A stretch of 64,000 bases of DNA from the NCBI GenBank assembly GCA_004347695.1, contig SLTK01000009.1:568328-632327 (forward strand), written 5' to 3'. Source of the DNA: Chloroflexota bacterium. Its GTDB lineage: Bacteria; Chloroflexota; Anaerolineae; Anaerolineales; Anaerolineaceae. The translations under genes and the position numbers were made by a program. The notes below the pieces were generated by a model. That model was not told the DNA's origin, did no database searches, and was given only the letters and a program-made list of their open reading frames with translations. Within the stretch, counting starts at the first letter, position 1; every line of letters begins with the position of its first letter. Shown here one piece after another: positions 42,009-51,028 of the stretch.

Positions 42009-43529
42009 TTAATTTTGCGGGAAAGACACCGGTCCGCCCAGCCAGAGCTCCTGCGCCAGCAGGTTGTAATAGTTGTACATCACCTGCACCAACTTGGCGA
42101 TAAGCTCGTCCGCCGGGTCAAACAATAGCTGGTTGGCGTCGTAGAGGAATACGACAAATACAAAATCGCCGCCCGGAGAAAAGACGACGCCGGCGTCACT
42201 AATGGTATGCAGAAAACCATCGGCTTCTTCCGTCCAGCCATGTTTGTGCGCCACCCTCGTACCGTCTGGCACCCCAGCCTCGGAAAGCACCCCAATTTCG
42301 TTACGCGCCAATACGTCCAGCATATAACTGCATTTTGAGGGTGTGATCTCGTTCGGGAAGGCATCCGTCAGCAAAGATGGCTTGCCCTGGGCGCAGTGGT
42401 AAATCCCGGTCAGCAAGGCGCCCATGTCGGAGGTCGTGGTCTGGTTGTATACATCCGGGTCAAGATTGACATCGACGCGAGAATTAGCCGGCGTCTGATA
42501 TAACTGCAGCAGCGGGGCGCCAAAGTAAAAATAGCCCGCCAGGAAGGTGTTTTGCAGCCCGAGCCGATCCTGCATGTCAGCAGTCACCTCCAGCGGGGCA
42601 AACGTAGAACCGATAACATTCTCCATCAGCGTATCGGCTGGTGGATTTTCAGACAGGACGATCATGCGTTCGATCAATTGCTGCACTCCGTCCGGGATCG
42701 GTTCGCCGGTGCGGCGCAGTGCCGATACCATGATCGGGATTTTCATCGTGCTGGCAGCGGAAAAGGCGATGTCGACCGGAATATCGGTTCCGCTGCGGCC
42801 GGCAAAATGCAGCAGCTCATCGGTTTTTGGGTCTTGCAGATAAACCTCTGCAACCCCGGTGAAACCGCTGGCTGCAATGGTTTGTTTCAGGAAGATTTCC
42901 AGATTCTGCAAACTGGCAGCCGGAATGGATTCACCGGCGACCACCAGTTCAACCGTGCGATTGGCCGGGTCGGCCAGGGCAGAGGAAATCCGCGTAACCG
43001 ACTGAGGAATATCCAACTGCCAACCGCCAGTACCAGACGAAAAATTGGTGCTGCCGGGAACAGGTAAAGGCGGCTGCGCAGGTTGATCATAACGCGGCGC
43101 GATTTCTCCGGTCAGATAGGCGCGCAGCATTTCCCCGTCAACCTGGTAGTTCAATTCAAGCGAAGCGGCAGCCCCGCCCTTGTTCCAAAGGCGCTCCCAG
43201 ATGTTGGGCTGGCCAACCCGTTTGGCCAAATCGACCATGGATTGGGTGTTCAACTGGAAACCTAATTGCTGCGGTGCGACTTGAATGGTTTCGTTCAAGT
43301 AGTACAATTCGAGCGGGGTCGAAAACACAGCTTCCACCCGCGCCGCAGCCTCATCGACCGTCAAGCCGCTGACCGGGACGCCGCCCCAGGTCGACTCACC
43401 TGGCAAGGTGCGGGCAGTCCCGAGGTTGGTTAATAAACTAAAGCCCAAGACTGCTGCAGCGGCCGCAATAAAAAGCAGCGCGATGGTCCCTGGCAGGTTC
43501 TGGCGGCGTGATTTTCGCAACGATTCCAT
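42009..43529 (-). CDS. Membrane-anchored serine hydrolase, class A beta-lactamase-like with peptidoglycan-binding domain
   Basis: A 506-residue protein with an N-terminal anchor helix (about 13-35, LPGTIALLFIAAAAAVLGFS), a putative peptidoglycan-binding (VanW/PG_binding_4-like) domain around residues 50-190 (GVPVSGLTVDEAAARVEAVF), and a beta-lactamase-like domain from about residue 230. The SxxK motif is AASTMKIPI (Ser near 259). The protein probably acts on wall peptides or is a scavenging hydrolase; a true beta-lactamase cannot be excluded. The start at 43529 is chosen because the anchor helix follows it; the frame is open 99 bp upstream. Confidence 0.75.
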   Translation of the reverse strand: MESLRKSRRQNLPGTIALLFIAAAAAVLGFSLLTNLGTARTLPGESTWGGVPVSGLTVDEAAARVEAVFSTPLELYYLNETIQVAPQQLGFQLNTQSMVDLAKRVGQPNIWERLWNKGGAAASLELNYQVDGEMLRAYLTGEIAPRYDQPAQPPLPVPGSTNFSSGTGGWQLDIPQSVTRISSALADPANRTVELVVAGESIPAASLQNLEIFLKQTIAASGFTGVAEVYLQDPKTDELLHFAGRSGTDIPVDIAFSAASTMKIPIMVSALRRTGEPIPDGVQQLIERMIVLSENPPADTLMENVIGSTFAPLEVTADMQDRLGLQNTFLAGYFYFGAPLLQLYQTPANSRVDVNLDPDVYNQTTTSDMGALLTGIYHCAQGKPSLLTDAFPNEITPSKCSYMLDVLARNEIGVLSEAGVPDGTRVAHKHGWTEEADGFLHTISDAGVVFSPGGDFVFVVFLYDANQLLFDPADELIAKLVQVMYNYYNLLAQELWLGGPVSFPQN

Positions 43530-43581
43530 CCTGAATTTGAACGTCGCCCCCAATTCTACCAGAGGACGAGCCTCCGCTACC

Positions 43582-43609
43582 TTGACAATCACGCCGTAGA
43601 ATTTATACT
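43582..43609 (+). promoter_or_regulatory. Promoter of the 266-aa methyltransferase
   Basis: TTGACA (43582-43587) and TATACT (43604-43609) are separated by 16 bp, 30 bp before the ATG at 43640. A very good sigma-70-type match. Confidence 0.75.
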
Positions 43610-43639
43610 TAGCCAGACAATCTTCCAAAGCGAGGGAAA

Positions 43640-44440
43640 ATGAGCTACGACTATCAGGAGACTACCAACGACCTCTTGAAACGCATCGACATCCACACCA
43701 AATACGGGGGACGCAATATCGACGACTGGATGCTCGAAATTTTACCGCTCAAAGCCGGACAGACGATCCTGGATGTCGGTTGCGGCGCCGGCAAGCAATG
43801 TTTACTGTACCATGACTTCCTGAAAAGCCAGGCAGCCATCACCGGCGGCGATGTCAATGCTGAACTGCTCGACCAGGCGCGTCGCGAAAACCTGCGCTTG
43901 AAGAAAGATATCAAATTCATGCCGTTGGACTTTAATCAATCCTTCGGCTTACCGGACAACACCTTCGACCTGGTATCCTGCTGCTTCGCTATTTATTATG
44001 CGGTTGACATTCCCAAGACCATCCGCGAATTTCACCGGGTGACCAAACCTGGTGGTGTGATGTTTGCTTCCGGGCCTATGCCAACGAACAAAAAACTGTT
44101 TTACGATATCATCACCGAGGCTACCGGCAAGACCATCCCACCCATGCCCGGTTCTTCGCGTTTCAGCAGTGAGATTTACTCGACGATCGAATCAACTTTT
44201 TCACACATTGAGTTGAAATTTTTCGAAAACCCGCTCACTTTCGAAACAGTCGAACCGTTCGTCGAATACACCCGCGCCTCGCTCTCGGAAGACCGCAAGT
44301 TGTGGAATTCGTTCTTCCAGACCAAGGATGATTTCAACCGCATCATGCGCCAAATCGAGGCTGTTGCTGCCCGCCGTTTGGAAAAAGACGGCAAGATGGT
44401 GATGACCAAAGTGGTTGGCGGAATTTTGGCGACCAAATAG
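43640..44440 (+). CDS. Class I SAM-dependent methyltransferase
   Basis: A 266-residue methyltransferase. Motif I is TILDVGCGAGKQCLL near residue 38, with GGDVNAELLDQA, NTFDLVSCCFAIYYAVD and RVTKPGGVMFASGP following. The substrate is unknown. It is followed after 3 bp by a PIG-L deacetylase, so the two probably work together on a sugar- or glycolipid-type compound. GAGGGAAA precedes the ATG. Confidence 0.82.
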   Translation: MSYDYQETTNDLLKRIDIHTKYGGRNIDDWMLEILPLKAGQTILDVGCGAGKQCLLYHDFLKSQAAITGGDVNAELLDQARRENLRLKKDIKFMPLDFNQSFGLPDNTFDLVSCCFAIYYAVDIPKTIREFHRVTKPGGVMFASGPMPTNKKLFYDIITEATGKTIPPMPGSSRFSSEIYSTIESTFSHIELKFFENPLTFETVEPFVEYTRASLSEDRKLWNSFFQTKDDFNRIMRQIEAVAARRLEKDGKMVMTKVVGGILATK

Positions 44441-44443
44441 CCC

Positions 44444-45097
44444 ATGGCACAGGACATGACCTTCTACGGGCGCCGCGTATTGTTTTTGGGCGCGCACCCC
44501 GACGACATTGAAATTGGCTGCGGTGCGCTGATTGCGCACATCGCCAACCAGACCGAGATTTTATGCGTAACGCTCTCGGATAACCAGAAAAACCCCGACC
44601 TGCAACACCTGGTAAGCGAGCATTACGACAGCATGGCGGTATTAGGCGTAGCGAAGGATAAAATCGTGCTGGGCGAGTTCGAAACCCGCCGCTTCCCGCA
44701 GCAACGCCAGGAGATTTTGGAATACATGCTGGGATTGAAACGCGATTTCCAGCCGGACATCGTTTTCGTGCACAGCAAAGCGGATATCCACCAGGATCAC
44801 GGCACGGTAACCGAAGAAGCGCTGCGCGCATTCCGCGGTACCACGGTGCTCGGGTTTGATGTAATCCGCTCCTCTTACGGCTTCTTCCCCAGTTTTCTGG
44901 TAGAGGTGACGGAAGCGGATGTACATAAGAAGATCGAGGCGCTGGCGCAGTATGCCACTTACCAGAACCGCTACTATTTTGGAGCCGATGTGACTCGCTC
45001 GACGCTGGTGCGTTTCGGCGCGATTTGCGAGCGGCCATTCGCAGAAGGGTTCGACATCCTGCGGGTGGTCGGTAGCTTCGGCGGTGGATCAAAATAA
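44444..45097 (+). CDS. PIG-L/LmbE-family deacetylase
   Basis: A 217-residue zinc deacetylase. The metal motif is FLGAHPDDIEIGCGALI near the N-terminus, with VFVHSKADIHQDHGTVTEEA later. It is shorter than the second PIG-L protein of the window (24712-25596) and of a different subgroup. The methyltransferase immediately upstream suggests a two-gene unit. Substrate unknown. Confidence 0.85.
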   Translation: MAQDMTFYGRRVLFLGAHPDDIEIGCGALIAHIANQTEILCVTLSDNQKNPDLQHLVSEHYDSMAVLGVAKDKIVLGEFETRRFPQQRQEILEYMLGLKRDFQPDIVFVHSKADIHQDHGTVTEEALRAFRGTTVLGFDVIRSSYGFFPSFLVEVTEADVHKKIEALAQYATYQNRYYFGADVTRSTLVRFGAICERPFAEGFDILRVVGSFGGGSK

Positions 45098-45104
45098 TAG
45101 AAGA

Positions 45105-45268
45105 CCCTCACCTAACCTCTCCCTTCCAGGGAGAGGGATTAATCTTCTCACCGCGAAGACATGGAAAGCCCTGGAAACAATTTAATTCAACCTCCGTGAG
45201 ATCAGAACTGATCTTCCACGAAGAGTTTAGATTCCTCTCCCCGAAAACGGGGAGAGGTTAGGTGAGGG
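45105..45268. repeat. 19-bp inverted repeat pair beside the DUF559 gene
   Basis: CCCTCACCTAACCTCTCCC (45105-45123) is repeated as its exact reverse complement at 45250-45268. The second arm ends 6 bp before the DUF559 stop codon. The same 19-mer is found at 5604-5622. Confidence 0.85.
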
Positions 45269-45274
45269 GTTCAA

Positions 45275-45628
45275 TCACAAGCTCCCCGCACAAAACTCCG
45301 CAATCAAGGTTAACACTTCGGCAGGGTTTTCATAAACATCCTGGTTGCTAAATCGGATGACTCGCAATCCTTGCCGCTCCAACCATTCTGTTCGATTTTG
45401 ATCATACTCGACCCGGTCAAGATGGGTATCACCATCGATTTCTACGATTACCCCTACCTCGGCGCAATAAAAATCGACGATGTAATTTCCAATCGGATGT
45501 TGGCGTCTGAATTTAAGGTTGTTTAATTGCCGATTGCGAAGGTGCATCCACAGAAGGCCTTCTGCACCGGTCTGGTTCGAACGAAGATCCCTGGCTCTTT
45601 TTTGGATTTCTTTCTGGCCTTGTGACAT
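45275..45628 (-). CDS. DUF559 (very-short-patch-repair-endonuclease-like) protein
   Basis: A 117-residue protein of the DUF559 family, related in fold to Vsr and restriction-endonuclease-like nucleases. Typical segments are ARDLRSNQTGAEGLLWMHLR, FRRQHPIGNYIVDFYC and the catalytic-looking VIVEIDGDTH, followed by LRVIRFSNQDV. The ATG at 45628 is chosen because the family usually starts with this short helix; the frame reaches 45652. It is flanked by dispersed intergenic repeats on both sides, as is often the case for these genes, and lies between unrelated genes, so it may be a mobile or repeat-borne gene. Confidence 0.8.
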   Translation of the reverse strand: MSQGQKEIQKRARDLRSNQTGAEGLLWMHLRNRQLNNLKFRRQHPIGNYIVDFYCAEVGVIVEIDGDTHLDRVEYDQNRTEWLERQGLRVIRFSNQDVYENPAEVLTLIAEFCAGSL

Positions 45629-45642
45629 GATCACCCCCACCA

Positions 45643-45680
45643 AGGCCCTCACCTCCCCCTCAGGGGAGGAATTTGCCGCT
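45643..45680. repeat. Degenerate dispersed repeat upstream of the DUF559 gene
   Basis: The segment CCCTCACCTCCCCCTCAGGG, followed by GAGGAATTTGCCGCTCA, has a close relative at about 53793-53838. The match also covers the preceding GATCACCCCCAC, inside the DUF559 5' end. Confidence 0.75.
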
Positions 45681-45694
45681 CACAGACAGAGGAT

Positions 45695-46033
45695 TTATTC
45701 TTTGATGCCCACTTCGATTTCGCTGCCATTGATGCGTACCGGGTAGTAGGGTGCATCGATGAAGGCCGGCAGGGTCAACGCTTTGCCGGTGCACACGTCA
45801 AAATGTGCGCCGTGGCGCGGACAGATTACGTCATAACCGTCCAGCTCGCCTTCACTCAGCGGGCCACCATCATGGGTGCAGACGTCGCCCATGGCGAACA
45901 GTTTACCGGCAATATTGAACACGACAATATTCTCATCGCCAATCGAAAGGAAGATGCGTTGGCCGTTGGGAATTTCGCTGACATCGGCTACGGTGTAGAA
46001 GGTATATTCGGACTCTACCAGTTCATCCGCCAC
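45695..46033 (-). CDS. Rieske [2Fe-2S] ferredoxin-type protein
   Basis: A 112-residue soluble Rieske protein. Ligand motifs are DVCTHDGGPLSEG (C-x-H) and VICPRHGAHFDVCTG (C-x2-H). It has no membrane anchor. It is the last gene of the SUF operon, 4 bp after sufU. Rieske ferredoxins at this position are often linked to Fe-S assembly or act as electron donors; the exact role is unknown. Confidence 0.88.
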   Translation of the reverse strand: MADELVESEYTFYTVADVSEIPNGQRIFLSIGDENIVVFNIAGKLFAMGDVCTHDGGPLSEGELDGYDVICPRHGAHFDVCTGKALTLPAFIDAPYYPVRINGSEIEVGIKE

Positions 46034-46037
46034 AGGA

Positions 46038-46436
46038 TTAATCCTCTACCAGCCCGTCATGCGCTTCACCCAACCCATACACGCCAGCCTTGAGAACTTT
46101 CAGCGGCAGCAGCGCGCATTTCAAGCGCACCGGGCCAAGTTCTATGCCGAGATTATCCAGCACATCCTGTTTGGTCAAGGCTTTGACTTCCTCCAGCGGC
46201 TTACCGATCACGGATTCAAGCAGTAAATCTGCAGAAGCCTGAGAGATGGCGCAGCCGTGCCCGTTGAAAGCCGCTTCGCTGACAATACCATTCTCATCCA
46301 CGCGCAGGTCAATGCGGATATGGTCGCCGCACAGCGGGTTTTCATCTTCAAAAGAGATATCGTGCGGGTCGAGTTCGCCGCGGTATAGCGGCGTTTTGTA
46401 ACGTTCAATGATGATTTGACGGTAAAGGTCGTCCAT
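46038..46436 (-). CDS. sufU: SufU-type sulfur transfer protein
   Basis: A 132-residue zinc protein that accepts persulfide from SufS (IscU-like fold). Cysteines are in ENPLCGDHIRID, FNGHGCAISQASADL and RLKCALLPL. The start at 46436 (MDDLYRQIIIERYK) matches the family; the frame is open upstream inside sufS. It follows sufS by 11 bp. The spacing of the second and third Cys is as expected for SufU. Confidence 0.93.
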   Translation of the reverse strand: MDDLYRQIIIERYKTPLYRGELDPHDISFEDENPLCGDHIRIDLRVDENGIVSEAAFNGHGCAISQASADLLLESVIGKPLEEVKALTKQDVLDNLGIELGPVRLKCALLPLKVLKAGVYGLGEAHDGLVED

Positions 46437-46447
46437 CCGGTAAAAGC

Positions 46448-47692
46448 CTATCCAAATATTTCCTGAACTTTGTGGAGACCGGCAACCAGCAAATCCACTT
46501 CTTCCAGGGTGTTGTATACATAAAAACTGGCGCGTGTGGTGGCCGGCAGGTTGAATTTTTCGTGCAGCGGCATGGCGCAATGATGTCCGGCGCGCACAGC
46601 AATACCCTGACTGTCAAGAATCTGGGCAACGTCATGCGGGTGAACGCCTGGCAGCGTAAAGGCAGCTACCCCACCTTTTTTTTCGGCAGAGGGGCCAAAG
46701 ACATTCAGGCCGTCGACCTCATTGAGCGCTTCAAGCGCATATGAAATGATCGTGTGCTCGTGCCGAGCCACATTTTCCATGCCCAGCATGTTCAAATAAT
46801 CGATTGCTGCGCCAAATCCAATGGCCTCGGCAATTGCCGGCGTGCCCGCCTCAAATTTGTGTGGCAGGTCATTGGGAGTAAAGCTGCGCAGATGCACTTT
46901 TTTGATCATATCGCCCCCGCCCAGGAATGGCGGCATGGCATCCAGCAGCGCTTCCTTCCCGTAGAGCGCCCCGATTCCGGTTGGGCCCAACATTTTGTGC
47001 GCCGAAAATGCCAGGAAATCAACATTCAGGTCCTGCACATTGACCGGCAGATGCGGCACCGACTGGGCTCCGTCCACCAGCGTTACCGCCCCGGCCTGGT
47101 GCGCCAGAGCGATGATCTCTTTGGCAGGGTTAATAGTGCCGAGCACGTTCGACATTTGGGTAAACGCCACCAATCGCGGGGACAGGGTCAATAAATCGCG
47201 ATAGGCTGCCAAATCCAGCAGTCCATCCCCGGTCACCGGGATGAACTCAAGGCGCAACCCAAGTTCGGCAGCCAGCATGTGCCAGGGAACCAGGTTGGAA
47301 TGGTGTTCCATTTCAGTCAGGATCACCAAATCGCCGGCTTTTAAGTTCTTTCGGCCCCAGGTGTAGGCTACCAGATTGATCGATTCGGTGGTGTTGCGGG
47401 TATAGACGACCTCGCGTGCTTTTTTGGCGCCGATGAAGGCTGCAATACGCTCCCGGGCATTCTCGTAAGCCGCTGTAGCTTCCTCAGCAAGCGTGTGAAC
47501 GCCGCGGTGGATATTGGCATTGGTGCGGCGGTAGTAGTCGTCCATCGACTGGATCACGCTGAGAGGTTTTTGCGAGGTCGCAGTTGAATCCAAATACACC
47601 AGCGGTTTGCCTGACGCAACTTCACGCTCCAGGATCGGAAAATCATTCCGAACCCGCAGTAGATCCATCATCGCAGGTTGAAATTTTTCCAT
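46448..47692 (-). CDS. sufS: Cysteine desulfurase SufS
   Basis: A 414-residue PLP enzyme that mobilises sulfur from cysteine for Fe-S clusters. The PLP lysine lies in FLAFSAHKMLGPTGIGALYG, the aspartate in TLVDGAQSVPHL, and the catalytic cysteine in VRAGHHCAMPLHEKF near the C-terminus. Class V aminotransferase N-terminal markers (LVYLDSTATSQKPLSVI) are present. Neighbouring sufU supplies the sulfur acceptor. Confidence 0.96.
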   Translation of the reverse strand: MEKFQPAMMDLLRVRNDFPILEREVASGKPLVYLDSTATSQKPLSVIQSMDDYYRRTNANIHRGVHTLAEEATAAYENARERIAAFIGAKKAREVVYTRNTTESINLVAYTWGRKNLKAGDLVILTEMEHHSNLVPWHMLAAELGLRLEFIPVTGDGLLDLAAYRDLLTLSPRLVAFTQMSNVLGTINPAKEIIALAHQAGAVTLVDGAQSVPHLPVNVQDLNVDFLAFSAHKMLGPTGIGALYGKEALLDAMPPFLGGGDMIKKVHLRSFTPNDLPHKFEAGTPAIAEAIGFGAAIDYLNMLGMENVARHEHTIISYALEALNEVDGLNVFGPSAEKKGGVAAFTLPGVHPHDVAQILDSQGIAVRAGHHCAMPLHEKFNLPATTRASFYVYNTLEEVDLLVAGLHKVQEIFG

Positions 47693-47729
47693 CTTTTATC
47701 CTGCCTTCGCATTAATACCATGGCCAGGA

Positions 47730-48023
47730 TTACTCCTGCCCGGCAAGTTCAGCCTTTGTAGCTTTTTTCTGGGGGAAACGAATGTGGGCAGAATTTTGCG
47801 GGAACCACAGGATATGATCCGGCACCATCCAGCCGTCGGTCAGAAATACGTTCGAGCGGAATTGAACCGCAACCATTTTGGCATCCACCTGGACAACAAT
47901 CCCTTTCAGCCACCCGCGAACCCTTTCACCGGATTTGTCATGGTCTGCAAAAACTTCAACGGTATCGCCCACTTCGTAGGCTGATTCCGGCTCGGGGGGG
48001 TGCATAAAAGGAATATTTGCCAT
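47730..48023 (-). CDS. Conserved small protein inside the SUF operon (unknown function)
   Basis: A 97-residue protein. A beta-rich core is visible (YEVGDTVEVFADHDKSGERV, GIVVQVDAKMVAVQFRSN), which looks like an SH3- or KOW-like barrel, and the tail is basic (PQKKATKAELA). There is no cysteine. It lies between sufD (144 bp upstream) and sufS (37 bp downstream) and is co-directional, so a role in Fe-S assembly or its regulation is possible. I do not recognise a family. Confidence 0.65.
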   Translation of the reverse strand: MANIPFMHPPEPESAYEVGDTVEVFADHDKSGERVRGWLKGIVVQVDAKMVAVQFRSNVFLTDGWMVPDHILWFPQNSAHIRFPQKKATKAELAGQE

Positions 48024-48167
48024 TTAAAACTCTCCAACTCTTTCCTCTGAAATAACGTGCGCTCATTTTAGCACAGTCAGGTCTGAAAATCTCGCTGCGA
48101 CCTCTGTCATCTTGTCCGGACATCGTGCTCACTTACCGACTTGACATCCCCTCGCTTCACTCAGGTT

Positions 48168-49526
48168 TTAGCCGTGGTACGCCGCCATTTTCTTCGCAAT
48201 CGACGATTGAAATCGTTCACGCACACCTTCGAACGGGATACGTTGCATGATCGGGTCGAAGAACCCGGAAACGATCAAACGTTCAGCCTCAACTTGAGGA
48301 ATGCCGCGGGCGCGCAGGTAGAAAACCTGCTCAGGGTCAATTTTGCCGACGGTGGCACCGTGGGTGCAGCGGACATCATCCGCCAAAATCTCCAGCCCGG
48401 GGATCGAATCGGCGCGCGCTTCACGGCTGAGCACAAGGTTGCGATTGGCCTGATAGCCGTCCGTTTTCATCGCGCCCGGGGCAACATAGATCATGCCCTG
48501 CCAGACCACGCGGCTGCTGTCGATCAATGCGCCTTTGAAGAGCAGGTCACTGGTGGTATTTTGCGACCGGTGGTTCTGCTGCGAGTCATAATCCAGGTGC
48601 TGCTTCCCGTCGGTAAAGTAGAAGCCGGACATGCGTCCCATGCTGCCGCGGCCGACGAGATCCAGCTCGGCGAAATTTTTGGTGACATTGCCGCCGATGG
48701 CGCCAAAGATCCAATCCAGTTGACCGTCCTGGCCAACGCTCGACCGTTCGTGGGTGAAGTTCCAAACATGCTCGCCCCAGGATTGCAGCTCGACAAAACG
48801 CAGGTTGGCGTTGTCGCCAACATGAATCTCGACCAAGCCGGCGTGAAAAGCCGGGGCTTTCTCCGTCGGCGAGGCGTACTCATGAACATAAGTGGCGCTG
48901 GCGCCAGCTTCCAGCCAGACCATTACGTGTGAGATGTGCGCAAGGTATTCGCCGGGGCCCCACAACAGGGAGTGTAACGGCTGTTCGATAGTCACGCCGC
49001 GCGGGACATAAAGCACCGCGCCATTGTCGGCCAATGCGGTCGCCAGGGCAGCAAATTTGCCTTCTTTGGCTGCGACGATCTTGCCCATAATTTTTTCGAG
49101 AAGAGCCGGGTGTTTTTGTTCGGCAGTGCGCAGGTCGGTGAAGATCACGCCCTGATCGGCCAATTCCTTCGCCAGGCTGACTTGAGCGCCGCCCGGTGTG
49201 AGGATCACCTCTCCGCCGTGTTCCTGGTCTGCGACCGGTTTGGTCAAATCTTCCGGCAGCGGTGCCAAATCCAGGTAAGCTTCGTTTTTTGGCAAGTGAA
49301 ATCGATCCGACGGCATGCCACTGAGATCAGTACGCCGCCAGGCTTCATCTTTGAGGGTGGGCATCGGCAGCGTCTGGTACTCGGCCCAGGCAGCCTGCCG
49401 GTATTGGATCAAATGCTTGCTCAAGTTGTCAACCCGCACCATGTCTGCACTGAAGGCAAAATCCTTCAGCGTTGCGCCTTCGCGACGGACAACGCGGGTG
49501 ACAACCCGGGGTGTTTCTTTGGTCAT
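48168..49526 (-). CDS. sufD: Fe-S cluster assembly protein SufD
   Basis: A 452-residue component of the SufBC2D scaffold. The C-terminal SufB/D beta-helix core is clear (LDYDSQQNHRSQNTTSDLLF, SREARADSIPGLEILADDVR, CTHGATVGKIDPEQVFYLRA). The N-terminal part is more variable. It follows sufB by 47 bp. The protein is a typical SufD length. Confidence 0.93.
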   Translation of the reverse strand: MTKETPRVVTRVVRREGATLKDFAFSADMVRVDNLSKHLIQYRQAAWAEYQTLPMPTLKDEAWRRTDLSGMPSDRFHLPKNEAYLDLAPLPEDLTKPVADQEHGGEVILTPGGAQVSLAKELADQGVIFTDLRTAEQKHPALLEKIMGKIVAAKEGKFAALATALADNGAVLYVPRGVTIEQPLHSLLWGPGEYLAHISHVMVWLEAGASATYVHEYASPTEKAPAFHAGLVEIHVGDNANLRFVELQSWGEHVWNFTHERSSVGQDGQLDWIFGAIGGNVTKNFAELDLVGRGSMGRMSGFYFTDGKQHLDYDSQQNHRSQNTTSDLLFKGALIDSSRVVWQGMIYVAPGAMKTDGYQANRNLVLSREARADSIPGLEILADDVRCTHGATVGKIDPEQVFYLRARGIPQVEAERLIVSGFFDPIMQRIPFEGVRERFQSSIAKKMAAYHG

Positions 49527-49573
49527 ATCTGCAGCGTCCTTTTCAATGTTTCCCAGTCGAACAAGCCCGTCGT

Positions 49574-50989
49574 TTAGCCGATCGAGCCGACCATTTGCAG
49601 CTGGATCAGGCGGTTCATTTCGACCGCATATTCCATCGGCAGTTCCTTAACCAGCGGTTCGATGAAGCCCGAGACCACCATGGTGGTGGCTTCTTCAGAG
49701 CTCAGGCCGCGGCTCATCAGGTAGAAGAGCTGTTCTTCGCCAACCTTGGAGACCGAGGCTTCGTGGCCAACCGAAACATCTTCTTCGTCGATTTCGATGG
49801 ATGGGTAGGTATCTGAGCGCGATTGGGGATCAAGCAACAGGGCATCACAAACCACATTGGACCGAACATTGTATGCGCCCTTATGGACTTTGAGCAGCCC
49901 CCGGTACGAAGCCCGGCCGCCGCCCTTGCTGATCGACTTCGAAGTGATTTTGCTGCTGGTATTGGGGGCGAAATGCAAAATCTTACCGCCAGCATCCTGC
50001 CACTGACCAGGACCGGCAAACGCCATCGAAAGAATCTCGCCACGCGCGCCTGGACCGACCAGGTAGCAGGAAGGGTACTTCATGGTTACTTTAGAACCAA
50101 GGTTGCAGTCCACCCACTCCATCGTACCGCCTTCTTCCACCAGAGCGCGCTGGGTGACCAGGTTGTACACATTGGTCGACCAGTTCTGGATGGTGGTGTA
50201 ACGGACGCGGGCATTTTTCTTGACCACGATCTCGATGACGCCGCTGTGGAACGAGTCGGTAGTGTAAGAAGGAGCGGTGCAGCCTTCCACGTAATGCACC
50301 TGAGCGCCTTCATCCGCAATGATGATCGAGCGCTCGAACTGACCGATATTGGCCATGTTCAGGCGAAAGTAGGCCTGCAATGGCAAATCCACTTTGACGC
50401 CCGGCGGGATATAGACAAACGAGCCGCCCGACCAGACTGCGCTGTTCAGTGCAGCAAATTTGTTGTCTTCGATGGGAATGACCTTACCAAAGTACTGGGC
50501 AAATAAATCGGGATACTGGCGCAGTCCTTCCTCAATGCTGAGAAAAATGACGCCCTGCTTTTCCAGGTGTTCCTGAATGTTATGGTACACCATTTCCGAT
50601 TCGTATTGAGCGCCAACGCCTGCCAGGAACTTCTGTTCCGCTTCCGGGATACCCAGGCGGTCAAAGGTCTTCTTGATCGAATCAGGCACATCATCCCAGC
50701 TCTTGCCTTCCAATTCGGTCGGCTTGACATAATAGACGATGTTGTCCAGATCCAGATGACTCAGGTCAGCGCCCCAGGTGGGCATCGGCCGCACCATGAA
50801 GTGTTTTAACGCCTTCAAGCGGAACTCGAGCATCCACTCCGGCTCACCCTTCATTTGTGAAATCTGACGGACGACTTCTTCGTTCAACCCCGCGTGGGTC
50901 TTGAATACGGATACATCCACGTCCTGGAACCCGTAGCGGTACTCACCAATGTCACCTAAATAATCCGTTTTTGGATTGTTGCTCATCAT
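49574..50989 (-). CDS. sufB: Fe-S cluster assembly protein SufB
   Basis: A 471-residue scaffold subunit where the cluster is built. Conserved parts are [20 protein letters not shown] at the N-terminus, [40 protein letters not shown], and in the C-terminal region [20 protein letters not shown]. The Cys in [20 protein letters not shown] is the expected assembly-site cysteine. Its length and content are fully typical. It lies 39 bp after sufC. Confidence 0.97.
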   Translation of the reverse strand: MMSNNPKTDYLGDIGEYRYGFQDVDVSVFKTHAGLNEEVVRQISQMKGEPEWMLEFRLKALKHFMVRPMPTWGADLSHLDLDNIVYYVKPTELEGKSWDDVPDSIKKTFDRLGIPEAEQKFLAGVGAQYESEMVYHNIQEHLEKQGVIFLSIEEGLRQYPDLFAQYFGKVIPIEDNKFAALNSAVWSGGSFVYIPPGVKVDLPLQAYFRLNMANIGQFERSIIIADEGAQVHYVEGCTAPSYTTDSFHSGVIEIVVKKNARVRYTTIQNWSTNVYNLVTQRALVEEGGTMEWVDCNLGSKVTMKYPSCYLVGPGARGEILSMAFAGPGQWQDAGGKILHFAPNTSSKITSKSISKGGGRASYRGLLKVHKGAYNVRSNVVCDALLLDPQSRSDTYPSIEIDEEDVSVGHEASVSKVGEEQLFYLMSRGLSSEEATTMVVSGFIEPLVKELPMEYAVEMNRLIQLQMVGSIG

Positions 50990-51028
50990 TACCTCCTCTA
51001 CCTGCTAAAGGTCTGACCGGCCGGGAGA

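Noticed and set aside
48141-48932. Plus-strand open frame of 263 codons opposite sufD
   Set aside because: It is antisense to the conserved core of sufD and shows no motif of its own.
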